From Leifsonia sp. CL147 (lineage in GTDB: Bacteria; Actinomycetota; Actinomycetes; Actinomycetales; Microbacteriaceae), in assembly GCF_900114565.1 (NCBI RefSeq), contig NZ_FOTM01000015.1, positions 1-64,000 of the forward strand: DNA of 64,000 bases. The letters run 5' to 3'. The notes beneath the pieces are model-generated. The model saw nothing but the letters and a program-made list of their open reading frames with translations, was not told where the DNA came from and did not search any database. This document shows positions 43,973 through 52,074 of the stretch, piece by piece; positions within the stretch are counted from its first letter, which is position 1; every line of letters starts with the position of its first letter. The translations under genes were made by a program, and so were the position numbers.

Positions 43973-45727
43973 ATGACAGAAGAGGCGGCGGAAACCGGCT
44001 CGCCATCGGGCGATTCAACGGGGACCCTTCGGCGGTGGATCCTTAGCCGTTCCTTTCGTCTCTGGCTCGCCACCCCATCAATCGTCTTAGCAGTGAGCGC
44101 GGCATTCTTGTGGGTACTTGCCATAAAGGTCTGGCTTCTAGCCCTAATGTGTACCGTTCTCAGTGTTGGATTGGCCGCGGCCTACCTGCGGCTGATGTGG
44201 AAGATCTACGTCGAGCCTGATTTTGCAGATAGGTCGACGACAGAGCCGGCGAGAGCGGAGGCAATCGATGCTCTATTGGAGAGAGTCGACCGCTTTGCGA
44301 GTATCACCGATGCTCAAGCGGTTCGATTCATCTACCTGTCAACACGCCCGCAGGAGTACTTTGATCGGATCTCGGAGTCTGTCGAGGCGCTAACTCGGTC
44401 CTTCAGCATCACCACGACAGCAACGCTCAGACTGCCCACAACGGCGCGGGAAACGGTAGTCGTTCCTTTGTTGCTACGGGGGCGCGGAACCGTCGAAGAT
44501 GGCATGCGATTTGTGGGGCCGAAGGGCGACCGGCTTTCATCAATGACTCGGCTAGACACCGTCGCATATACGCTCGCTGTCACGCGCCGAGCAGTGCAGA
44601 GTTGGGGGCCAATCCCTTACTCGAAGTACTTGGGCCAGCTCGAACGCTACTTAGCATCCCTCCTCTTCTACGATGGTGTAGCCGATCCAAGCTATCTTTC
44701 GACTGCGATTGAGGCGATCAGGGAACTTGAAACAGACTCGCCGCAATTCGAGCGAGACGCTGTCGCGAAGTTTCTCGCCACCTACTACAAGCGCGAACCT
44801 ATCTGTGTGGCCGTGCCGATTGAAGACATGACAACGAGGTTCGATTCAGGCGCTACGGCTCCGCGCTTCGCCGAGGTCTCAGATGAAATCACCCGCGCCG
44901 CAGAGTCACGGCATCGCTCCGCAGTTGCTGAAGAGGAACGTGGGTCTTCACAGCCGACGTACGAACGGACCCTTCGGTTATCGGCTCGTCGCAGAATCAT
45001 CGCCGAATTCCACTACGACTCAACCCATTCGAGGAAGACGGCACCTCGGGCTATCGATCGGATTAGGGTCGTATTCGGCATCCGACCAACCCTGATCTCG
45101 GTGCCCCTCGTGAATGCGGAGCGCGCTGCAAGCTACCATCTCGAGGTCATCGGCCCAGAGAACACCTACCTGGCCAGGCAAAGCACCCCGAATCCCTCCG
45201 CGCCATCAGCAGCGATTTCGGGCCACGTCGTAGGCCCAAAGCGCCTAGGCCAACGACATGCCCACCTATATATTCGATCCGCATCGAAGACCGAGGACTT
45301 TGTGTATAACACGCAGTATTACGAGCGAATGCCCGGCTCGATGGGCTCGGCTGCCGCATCAGCGGGCTCGGTCACTGTGCTTGTATGGCTTGCCTTCTTC
45401 GCCGTCCTGTCGGGGCGCGGAGTGCTATTCGATAACTGGGAGTTCGCGGCGTTGGTCCTGGCGTTCCCGTCGGCGATCGGGCTGTGGCTCGGAGTGCAAA
45501 CGGAGCGACGCATTGGCGAAGGAGTGCTAGCTGCGCGCGTTAGTTCTGTGGCCACTGTTGGCTTAGCAGCCATCGCCGCATGGTTCAGCATCATGCTTGG
45601 CGATGCTTCTCACAAACAGGCGTGGCTGGTGTTGGCCCTACTCGCGACGCTGAACGCCATCGCGCCGGTCGTCTCCTGGTACCAACGTGCGCGTCTGCAG
45701 TCGCATTTTGTCGAAGCCAGAGACTAA
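43973..45727 (+). CDS. Uncharacterised membrane protein in defence island
   Basis: The 584-residue protein starts at ATG 43973, preceded by GGGAG. It has two N-terminal transmembrane helices (about 28-75), a soluble middle of about 370 residues without recognised motifs, and four C-terminal helices (about 465-575). The middle is rich in charged residues and predicted alpha/beta, with a YNTQYYERMPG segment just before the membrane part. Codon use is less GC-rich than the backbone, suggesting recent transfer. Its position between Wadjet and a restriction locus suggests a membrane-acting defence or regulatory role, but nothing proves it. Confidence 0.65.
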   Translation: MTEEAAETGSPSGDSTGTLRRWILSRSFRLWLATPSIVLAVSAAFLWVLAIKVWLLALMCTVLSVGLAAAYLRLMWKIYVEPDFADRSTTEPARAEAIDALLERVDRFASITDAQAVRFIYLSTRPQEYFDRISESVEALTRSFSITTTATLRLPTTARETVVVPLLLRGRGTVEDGMRFVGPKGDRLSSMTRLDTVAYTLAVTRRAVQSWGPIPYSKYLGQLERYLASLLFYDGVADPSYLSTAIEAIRELETDSPQFERDAVAKFLATYYKREPICVAVPIEDMTTRFDSGATAPRFAEVSDEITRAAESRHRSAVAEEERGSSQPTYERTLRLSARRRIIAEFHYDSTHSRKTAPRAIDRIRVVFGIRPTLISVPLVNAERAASYHLEVIGPENTYLARQSTPNPSAPSAAISGHVVGPKRLGQRHAHLYIRSASKTEDFVYNTQYYERMPGSMGSAAASAGSVTVLVWLAFFAVLSGRGVLFDNWEFAALVLAFPSAIGLWLGVQTERRIGEGVLAARVSSVATVGLAAIAAWFSIMLGDASHKQAWLVLALLATLNAIAPVVSWYQRARLQSHFVEARD

Positions 45728-45816
45728 CCCCGTCTTGGGGCCAGTGTCGATCTTGGGCGAGTCAGTGGCGATGCCTATACTTCGACTAACGAAAGAGATC
45801 AAGCGAGGTTTACTCA

Positions 45817-46068
45817 GTGGTTGAGATGGTGTTCCCAGGGTTCGGCACCGGCTGGTACTTCCCAGAAAGCCTGCAGACAGCTCCGTCGCTACCCGACCCG
45901 GCACCCAACGCCCAGATCCCCGAGTACGAGGTGTTCCTGGAGTCCATGCAGCAGGGGCTGGCGCGGGCCGAAAACGAAGCCAACGGATCCCACCATCCTG
46001 AGACTGCTCCCATTGACGTGATCGACCTCCCCGAACTTCCACCCGCCATCACCGGGAGTCGCAGCTAG
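45817..46068 (+). CDS. Small hypothetical protein
   Basis: The 83-residue protein starts at GTG 45817, with AGCGAGG about 8 bases before it. It contains VFPGFGTGWYFPESLQTAPSLPDPAPNAQIPEYEVFLESMQQGLARAE and ends in a Pro/acidic tail. There is no membrane segment and no known family. It is 89 bases after the membrane-protein gene, in the same direction, so they may share a transcript. Confidence 0.5.
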   Translation: MVEMVFPGFGTGWYFPESLQTAPSLPDPAPNAQIPEYEVFLESMQQGLARAENEANGSHHPETAPIDVIDLPELPPAITGSRS

Positions 46069-46127
46069 AGCTAAATCTGTCTGTCGTAGCGCCACTAGGC
46101 CCAATTGAGACGATTTATTTAGCTCAA

Positions 46128-46967
46128 CTAAGGGCGTCGAGGTTCGTGCTTGTGCCTTTCGGCAGCTCGGCGTTCGAATAACTCAGCGGTCATCCGAAGG
46201 TTGGTGGTGGTAACCGATACGAGCTGGGCGAATACGACCGTGTCGATGGGATGTTGAGAGGGTCGTTGGATCGACGCTGCGGTGATTCCAGCACCCGCCG
46301 AGACGGGTACGTTTCCGTGGGACACGGCGGCGCACACCATCCAAGTGGCATAAAGGATTGTCGGATCCTCGGGACGTAGTGCCTCACTCGCGTCCTTGAC
46401 GATGCCCGACAGCCTAACGCGCGGCGAGTTTGTGATCGACTCTGCGTCGAGTCGCTTGACCGGGCCAGTGATGTCCGCAATTCTTCGCCGGAGATCTTCC
46501 AAGGAGCTAAGGTCGGGATTCTCGTCGGCGGTACGGGCGAGATCCGCCGCACTCAGGGTGTCCCACCACATGCGTTTGAGAATTCGCCCCATGTTCCCGC
46601 GGTGGCTCCCGCCGGACATCAACCAGTGCGCGGAAGCCGCGCACTCGATCGCAGCGCGTAATACGACAAAGCACGAAAGCTCAGGGGGTTCGGCGCGGTG
46701 CGCAGCCTGAAGGTATTGAGCCGCGAGTCGGAGTTGGGTGCGTATCAGTGTCGACGGCAAGAGCGTTCCTGATGCCGCGAACGATTGATCTAGCGCGGCC
46801 GCGACTCCACCCTCCTCAACTTGCACACGGTCGATGAGGTCTTGGACCTTCGACAAGTCTTTGCTCGCTTGGCTGAGTAGTCTTTGACCCTCTATCCGCC
46901 GCGCCTTCGCGCGTAGCTCCTCCATCATTGAGACGAATTGCGCAAAATCATCGTCGTCCAACGCCAC
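46128..46967 (-). CDS. Hypothetical helical protein next to dcm
   Basis: The protein has about 279 residues from GTG 46967 (VALDDDDFAQFVSMMEELRAKARR), with AAGGG upstream; a GTG at 47048 would add 27 residues. It is all-helical with a conserved-looking core VVLRAAIECAASAHWLMSG...RGNMGRILKRMWW. Many uncharacterised actinobacterial proteins, some HEPN-like, share this R-A-x-x-E...W-L pattern, but the HEPN RxxxxH motif is not evident. It lies just downstream of dcm, in the same direction, so it may belong to the restriction-modification locus. Confidence 0.6.
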   Translation of the reverse strand: MALDDDDFAQFVSMMEELRAKARRIEGQRLLSQASKDLSKVQDLIDRVQVEEGGVAAALDQSFAASGTLLPSTLIRTQLRLAAQYLQAAHRAEPPELSCFVVLRAAIECAASAHWLMSGGSHRGNMGRILKRMWWDTLSAADLARTADENPDLSSLEDLRRRIADITGPVKRLDAESITNSPRVRLSGIVKDASEALRPEDPTILYATWMVCAAVSHGNVPVSAGAGITAASIQRPSQHPIDTVVFAQLVSVTTTNLRMTAELFERRAAERHKHEPRRP

Positions 46968-47081
46968 GCCGGTGCCGACCCTTCTATTGCTCTGAAACCC
47001 GTTGGAGCACGTCGCTCCACGGGTCTCCCGATGCCCGATACCGGTCACCTGACATCAACGCGGCACCGTCAAAAGGTTCGA

Positions 47082-48230
47082 CTATGCCGCCGGCTGCTCA
47101 GCCTCGGATGCATTCTCCTGCAGAACCCGCGCTACCGCGGCGGCCACGTGGTACGCCAGACGCGGCGGAACAGCATTGCCGATCTGGCGGTAGCGCGCCG
47201 ACTGGCGACCCTGCCACGGGACGTCGTGAGGGAACGTCTGTATTGCGGCCGCCTCCTCTACCGTGATCCGGCGCAAGCTCGCCTGATCCGGAAGCGCGGG
47301 GAGCGCCGGCATGCCGTGTTTGAAGAGTCGCTCGTGATATGACTCAATCCAGGGATCCCCGCGGCGATAGAGCTGACCTTCGTCAACGATCGGGGTGCGG
47401 TTTCCACCCATCGTCGCTGGCAAGGTGGGCGCGGGCCGGTCCAGGTTCATAACGCGCCCCTGCCCGTTGAAGAGCATGCCGGCGTATGGCGAGCGTCGGA
47501 GTACCGGAGACTTCGCCAGCGTGATCGATGCCGTGCAGAGCGAGTCGTTTCCCTCCTCTCCAGCGGGCGGCAACTCGGCTAGCGCATCGCGAACAGTCGG
47601 GGGCTTATCGCTGCTTGGAGGATCGGGCAAAAGGAAATCAGCGCCGTCCTGCGGAACGCCAACAAGAAACATGCGCTCGCGGGCTTGGGGCACGCCCCAA
47701 TGGGAAGCGTTGAGGACGACAAGTTCCACCTTGTAATCGAGTGCCGCGGTGTCCTTAAGAGCGGCAATTATGTCGGCCCAACGTCTGTTCCGCGCCAGCG
47801 CAGCCACATTCTCCATAACGAACGCTTGCGGCTTGATTCGCGCCACTAGACCGAGAAAGTCGAATACATGGCGTGATCGGGGATCATTCGGGTCCATGCG
47901 CCCGGCAACCGAGAACCCCTGGCACGGAGGTCCGCCGATCACTAGGTCGGCCATGCCTTCTTCCAAAGCGGCACCCGCAATCCGCACGTCGCCACTGACC
48001 GCAGTGTGGCCCTGAAAGCGTTTAGCGGCTTCAGCCCATTCGGGGTCTCGGACCTCGTGCAGCCTGTTGTAGGTCTGGACCGCGAATGGATCAATGTCGT
48101 TCGCAAACACCGGCGTGAACCCCGCCCGCGCGAAGCCCAGATCAAGGCCGCCCGCGCCCGAATAAAGGGACACGAACGATAGGCCATTCGCCCCGGATGT
48201 CGGGAGGACAGTGCTATGCGCTTTTGACAT
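47082..48230 (-). CDS. dcm: DNA (cytosine-5) methyltransferase
   Basis: The 382-residue protein has C5-methylase motifs: I SLYSGAGGLDLGFARAG, IV GGPPCQGFS (catalytic Cys103), VI FVMENV, VIII QARERMFLVGV, and IX/X RRITVEEAAAIQTFPHDVPWQG...QIGNAVPP. The target-recognition region between VIII and IX is short. It is divergent from the Xre-type controller, with 51 bases between starts, and together with Vsr it defines a restriction-modification locus. The recognition sequence cannot be read from the protein. Confidence 0.93.
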   Translation of the reverse strand: MSKAHSTVLPTSGANGLSFVSLYSGAGGLDLGFARAGFTPVFANDIDPFAVQTYNRLHEVRDPEWAEAAKRFQGHTAVSGDVRIAGAALEEGMADLVIGGPPCQGFSVAGRMDPNDPRSRHVFDFLGLVARIKPQAFVMENVAALARNRRWADIIAALKDTAALDYKVELVVLNASHWGVPQARERMFLVGVPQDGADFLLPDPPSSDKPPTVRDALAELPPAGEEGNDSLCTASITLAKSPVLRRSPYAGMLFNGQGRVMNLDRPAPTLPATMGGNRTPIVDEGQLYRRGDPWIESYHERLFKHGMPALPALPDQASLRRITVEEAAAIQTFPHDVPWQGRQSARYRQIGNAVPPRLAYHVAAAVARVLQENASEAEQPAA

Positions 48231-48248
48231 AGCCTCACCCTAATTGCA

Positions 48249-48278
48249 ACTAACGACATCCGAGCGCACTAACGTCAT
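48249..48278. promoter_or_regulatory. Possible controller-protein sites between dcm and Xre gene
   Basis: ACTAACGACAT (48249-48259) and ACTAACGTCAT (48268-48278) are direct repeats differing by one base and spaced 19 bases start to start, within the 51-base divergent gap. Repeated boxes in this place are typical of restriction-modification controller proteins. Confidence 0.45.
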
Positions 48279-48281
48279 GGC

Positions 48282-48575
48282 GTGTCTTCCTCGTTCACTG
48301 CCGAAGGCGACTTCCATCGAGCGCTCGCGAACCTTCTTGCAAGCAGCCGACTCGACGCGCACCTGTCGCAAGGCTCTCTTGCCGCTGAGCTCGGCATCGA
48401 TCAGGCGGCTGTCTCGCGAGTTGAGTCCGGTCACCGACGATTGACAGTTGGAGAGACGTTCGCCTGGTTCGAGGCGCTTGGCTTCACCATAGACGACACA
48501 TCTGACACCCTTGCGGAGCTTTGGCGTACGCATGGAGGACGCCCTCCCGGCTTTTGGACGGAGCACAATGCCTGA
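48282..48575 (+). CDS. Xre-family controller of restriction-modification locus
   Basis: The 97-residue protein starts at GTG 48282 with a Cro/C1 helix-turn-helix (LSQGSLAAELGIDQAAVSRVESGHRRLTVGETFAWFEALGF). The size and position (divergent from the methylase, upstream of and overlapping the presumed endonuclease gene) are those of a C protein, which delays restriction until DNA is methylated. The stop overlaps the next start by 8 bases (ATGCCTGA). Confidence 0.8.
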   Translation: MSSSFTAEGDFHRALANLLASSRLDAHLSQGSLAAELGIDQAAVSRVESGHRRLTVGETFAWFEALGFTIDDTSDTLAELWRTHGGRPPGFWTEHNA

Positions 48576-50229
48576 CCTATTGGCGCGAAGTCTCGGAGAG
48601 CTTCTTAGCGAGCTCCAATTGCCTCTCGACACGGCGCTTGAGTCCGAAGCGGTCGATGCAGTGCGCGCCCTAGCGCCTCGCTTCGCTGTTAACGAGGATG
48701 ACCTTGTAATTCTGCTGGATCAAGCGCTGCGAGATTGGAGCGCCTACGGGGTGGTCGCGCCTGTGCTTCGCGATTCCGTGGCAGAAGCTCTCCAAGTCGG
48801 CGCCGACTCATTCGGGGCCATCAACGGCGGCACCTATTTCGCCCTATATAAGCGCCTCCGGGCCGGCACTGACGACGCCGTGGGACTTTCGCATACTCTT
48901 GCACGACGCCTGTTATCGCGTACTAGCCTTATCGCGCATCTTCTGTCGGCAGAACGTTTGTCGTGCTCCCAAATCGCACGGCTCCTCCATTCAACGGAAA
49001 ACAGCCTTAGCGTGCCTCACGCCGCTGTTCAGGTTATAGCGCGTGCACTGTCGCTACTGCCAGCACTGGACGCCGCAGAGGTCGGAGACGATCTCTGGCG
49101 CACCGACCAGGAGCGCGCGCTCACGCTTTTCCCTGACAGCAACCTCGTTGAGACATGCGAGGTGACTGGACTCGAGGCAGCGAAGTGGGCGCCCGAAGCT
49201 AACACCGCAGAGCTTCTCATCACACTGTGCCGCGCAAACGCGGCTGAAGAGATCCGCTGGCCCTATCTACAGATACTTCATTGGTGCACGACGGCGTTGG
49301 AATTCTACGACCACCCCGCAAGTTACCTATACGAGTTTGGACCACGTGGCGCTATCGGTATTGCTCTTTTTGGAAGGTACCCGACCGTCACTGGCAATCC
49401 AGTCCTGAACAACGCCAAGGCGGTTGAGACGCTTAACGCGACGTGGGCACGTAATCGCGGCGGGGATGACAGTCACGCACTGGTCGAGTTGCTCCGCCTG
49501 TTGGAATCTCTGCCTTTCAGCGCCCGGCGCCAGGTCGCGAGAGTCTTCCGTTCCTGGCTGATCCGCGTGATCGAACTTGAGACCGTCGAGCCAACGTTGC
49601 TCAATATGGTCGCCACCATCGACGACTTCACGACCGTTACCAGCTACATCACTACCTCCGAAACGAATACCCAGGGGGTCATTGAGCAGTGTGTGGTCGA
49701 TTGTCTTGCGACGCTGGCTTTCGATAGACCAGGTTGGCGTTCCAAGGGCATCGGCGATGGAATCAACTGGACCAATCTCAGTCAGCACAAGCTGGGCGAC
49801 GTCGAGTTCACTAACGTGAACTCGAGGACGGCGATTGCACTCGAAGCTCACGGTGGCCACTTGTCTGCCGTGTACGTTCGCGATCATCAGCGATCCCTGG
49901 CTCGAATCGTTGAACAGCGACTGGTGGATTCATGGGCGGACCTTGACGATCCCGCCAATTGGTCAATCAGGGTTGTGTTCGTGGCGCACTCCCGAGATGC
50001 CGACGGTCTGCCAGATATTGAAGTAATGCACGGCGTGAGAGTTCAGTACGAGTACATCGACTATGCGCAATTGCGTGACGCCGCGATCGGCGACGGTGAC
50101 CCAGAGTGGCATCTCGCAGTATTCAACGAGTTGGTTGTGGCGGCTTTGAATAAAACAAATATCCGCCAGTCCGCGCGTGACAAGTTTGTCGAGATAATCG
50201 CTACAGGCATGCCGCCGGTCGGCATCTAG
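48568..50229 (+). CDS. Uncharacterised protein, candidate restriction endonuclease
   Basis: The 553-residue protein starts at ATG 48568, overlapping the controller gene by 8 bases. I recognise no known family. The first 400 residues are helical. The last 150 are beta-rich and include GDVEFTNVNSRTAIALEAHGGHLSAVYVRDHQRS, a D...E-x-H strand arrangement reminiscent of a nuclease core but without the usual ExK. Context argues strongly: methylase, controller and Vsr surround it and no other endonuclease candidate lies inside the cluster. It ends 46 bases from vsr, in convergent orientation. Confidence 0.6.
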   Translation: MPDLLARSLGELLSELQLPLDTALESEAVDAVRALAPRFAVNEDDLVILLDQALRDWSAYGVVAPVLRDSVAEALQVGADSFGAINGGTYFALYKRLRAGTDDAVGLSHTLARRLLSRTSLIAHLLSAERLSCSQIARLLHSTENSLSVPHAAVQVIARALSLLPALDAAEVGDDLWRTDQERALTLFPDSNLVETCEVTGLEAAKWAPEANTAELLITLCRANAAEEIRWPYLQILHWCTTALEFYDHPASYLYEFGPRGAIGIALFGRYPTVTGNPVLNNAKAVETLNATWARNRGGDDSHALVELLRLLESLPFSARRQVARVFRSWLIRVIELETVEPTLLNMVATIDDFTTVTSYITTSETNTQGVIEQCVVDCLATLAFDRPGWRSKGIGDGINWTNLSQHKLGDVEFTNVNSRTAIALEAHGGHLSAVYVRDHQRSLARIVEQRLVDSWADLDDPANWSIRVVFVAHSRDADGLPDIEVMHGVRVQYEYIDYAQLRDAAIGDGDPEWHLAVFNELVVAALNKTNIRQSARDKFVEIIATGMPPVGI

Positions 50230-50275
50230 GCAGCCCTTTCAAACCTGAGCAACTCAGACTCGCTGCAGTTCGCCC

Positions 50276-50701
50276 CTAGAGTCTCGCGCGCCTCTGTTGC
50301 ACGACGTTTCCAATTCGGTCGGCAACAAGCTGCGGCTCTTCATGCTCCCAGAAGCGCATCACCAGCCACCCTCGTTCCTCGAGAATGCGAGTCGTCTCGA
50401 CATCGCGGAGGCGATTGCGACCAACCTTGCTACTCCAGTACGCAGCGTTTGTTTGTGGACTCTTGAAGTGTTCGGGGCAGCCATGCCAGTAACAACCATC
50501 GATGAAGACCACGACCTTCACTGAACGGAAAATCAGGTCCGCCGATCTTCGAAGGTCGGCTTCCGGCTTTGCGCTAACGCGGTAGCGCAATCCCTTGGCA
50601 TGGACGAGCCGGCGTACAGCGATTTCGGCTTTGGTATCGCGACTCCGGTTGCCTTGCATCACCTTGCGCACGGCCGCGCTCGACGCCCACGGCACATACA
50701 T
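50276..50701 (-). CDS. vsr: Very short patch repair endonuclease Vsr
   Basis: The 141-residue protein has the Vsr motifs GNRSRDTKAEIAVRRLVHAKGLRYR, the catalytic Asp in ADLIF and FIDGCYWHGCPEHF (zinc site and active-site His), and RVWEHE-like RFWEHEEP. Vsr nicks at T:G mismatches left by deamination of 5-methylcytosine, protecting the sites methylated by the neighbouring Dcm. The first ten residues (MYVPWASSAA) match the common start of actinobacterial Vsr proteins. Confidence 0.93.
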   Translation of the reverse strand: MYVPWASSAAVRKVMQGNRSRDTKAEIAVRRLVHAKGLRYRVSAKPEADLRRSADLIFRSVKVVVFIDGCYWHGCPEHFKSPQTNAAYWSSKVGRNRLRDVETTRILEERGWLVMRFWEHEEPQLVADRIGNVVQQRRARL

Positions 50702-51463
50702 ACGTCAAAGGTATGCCTCCTCAGCGTTGCCCACACTCTCCTCGAACGGCTTGTACACCCCGTCACCGACGCCGGGTCTCGTAGGAACGAGTGCTGCTCC
50801 GGATAGGCCTGTGGTCCCGATTGAGAGGCAGAACAGGGAACGCGTGGTCGACCCGTTTGGCAGGTTGGGACCAAATTCGCTGAGGAAATAGAGGAGAAAG
50901 ATCTAACGAAGGACGAACCAAGCGAAGGCCAATCACGAAACAGAAGCAGATATAGAACCAAAGGAGAGGTAGAACGGACCAAGACCGAGAGGAAGTAAAC
51001 GAAGAGCGAATGCACGTAGGCACTTAAGTGGAGCGACCCGCGCTGGGCCGGTTCCGAAGGGGTCCCGTGTCAACCTGGTTGCAGCGGACCGCGCGATGCT
51101 CGGAGTTCGATCTTTCGCCCTACAGTCCCACCTGCACGAGGACGAAATCATCTGCTTGCGGGCAGCGGACTCGCGCCTGACGGCCATCATCGACTCTCCG
51201 TGCGCGGCCCAGTTGCCACATCCATCTCGGCCCAGGACTCTGATCGAGGACACCGCTCGCGGCGCTGCCCTGCTGAGGTTTGAGGGCCTTTCCGTCGCCC
51301 GATCGTAGCTCGCTCCCGGTGTTCCGTGCCGGGCTTTCGCGGCGTAGCCTCCTCCGCTGCGCTCCCCCGGTACTCCACGGTCCCGGCACTACGCACCTCC
51401 CACTCGCTCTCGATCACCCGCCGGAAAGGCGCTCAAAAACGATCGACCTTGGAAGTGAGTGGG
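50702..51463. other. Non-coding or decayed region with purine-rich stretch
   Basis: No convincing gene is visible in these 760 bases. From about 50876 to 51010 the plus strand is strongly purine-rich (repeats of GAGGA, GAAGG and AAGCG), so any minus-strand frame there is artificially hydrophobic. From 51060 to 51450 composition returns to GC-rich, with short frames in all phases. It separates the restriction locus from the relaxase module and may be a nested-element boundary. Confidence 0.5.
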
Positions 51464-51757
51464 ATGCGGGTATTCATCATCGACACCAGCAACATGGCAC
51501 CGGAACTGCAAGGCGGACTCATCGGGGTGGAAGGGCCCACCAAGCCAACTGCCGCAGAGAAGAAAGCATGCGTGGAGACCGTAAGCCAGTACGTGATGGC
51601 TGGGTGGGCGATTGCCGCGTACCCGCACACCCCTATCGGTTGGCTTGCCGCCCTCACCGCAGAGACCGCGTGCGTGCCGTTCGTCAATCTGACCCGGCTC
51701 GCGGCGCATCCTGAGCCTCCAAGAGGTTCGGCTCACACCTCAGTCGCCCTCCGGTAG
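51464..51757 (+). CDS. Small hypothetical protein upstream of relaxase
   Basis: The 97-residue protein from ATG 51464 (GGAAG nine bases before) has RVFIIDTSNMAPELQGGLIGVEG near the start and the weakly hydrophobic stretches YVMAGWAIAAYPHTPIGWLAAL in the middle. No family was recognised. Its place before a MobF relaxase gene suggests a mobilisation accessory, but the frame is short and the evidence limited. Confidence 0.45.
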   Translation: MRVFIIDTSNMAPELQGGLIGVEGPTKPTAAEKKACVETVSQYVMAGWAIAAYPHTPIGWLAALTAETACVPFVNLTRLAAHPEPPRGSAHTSVALR

Positions 51758-52074
51758 GGCTTGCCCTGGGCAACTGGATCCGACGAATTTTTGGATTTGC
51801 GCGTCAAAACCTGCTGGGAAACACAACGTGTAGGTATGAGGGCATTGGTTCCGGACACCGCACCGCAGCACAGTTCGCCGGCGGGCTCCGTGGCCTACGG
51901 GTCCAGCCTGTTCCCTGCCGGCCCGGGAGAGCGCAACTTGCCGGAAAGGCCCGCCTGCGCGCCAAATGCGCGCAAAAACGCGCTCCGAACCGGAAGTAAT
52001 AAGTAGAGGGACATTTCCGAACAAAGGACAAGACTGCCCAAATTCGGAAGCCAAGGGAGGGAGGTGAGTGCAAG
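51758..52074. other. Relaxase upstream region, possible oriT
   Basis: These 317 bases before the relaxase gene contain the hairpin TGCGCGC-CAAAT-GCGCGCA at about 51957-51975 and AT-richer stretches (GAATTTTTGGATTTG at 51786). MobF elements commonly carry their transfer origin just upstream of the relaxase gene, with a hairpin next to the nick site. No nick sequence could be assigned by eye. Confidence 0.35.

Noticed and set aside
50659-51015. 118-codon hydrophobic minus-strand frame
   Set aside because: The hydrophobicity comes from the pyrimidine-rich strand. There is no ribosome site and the frame continues as an Arg-rich tail.
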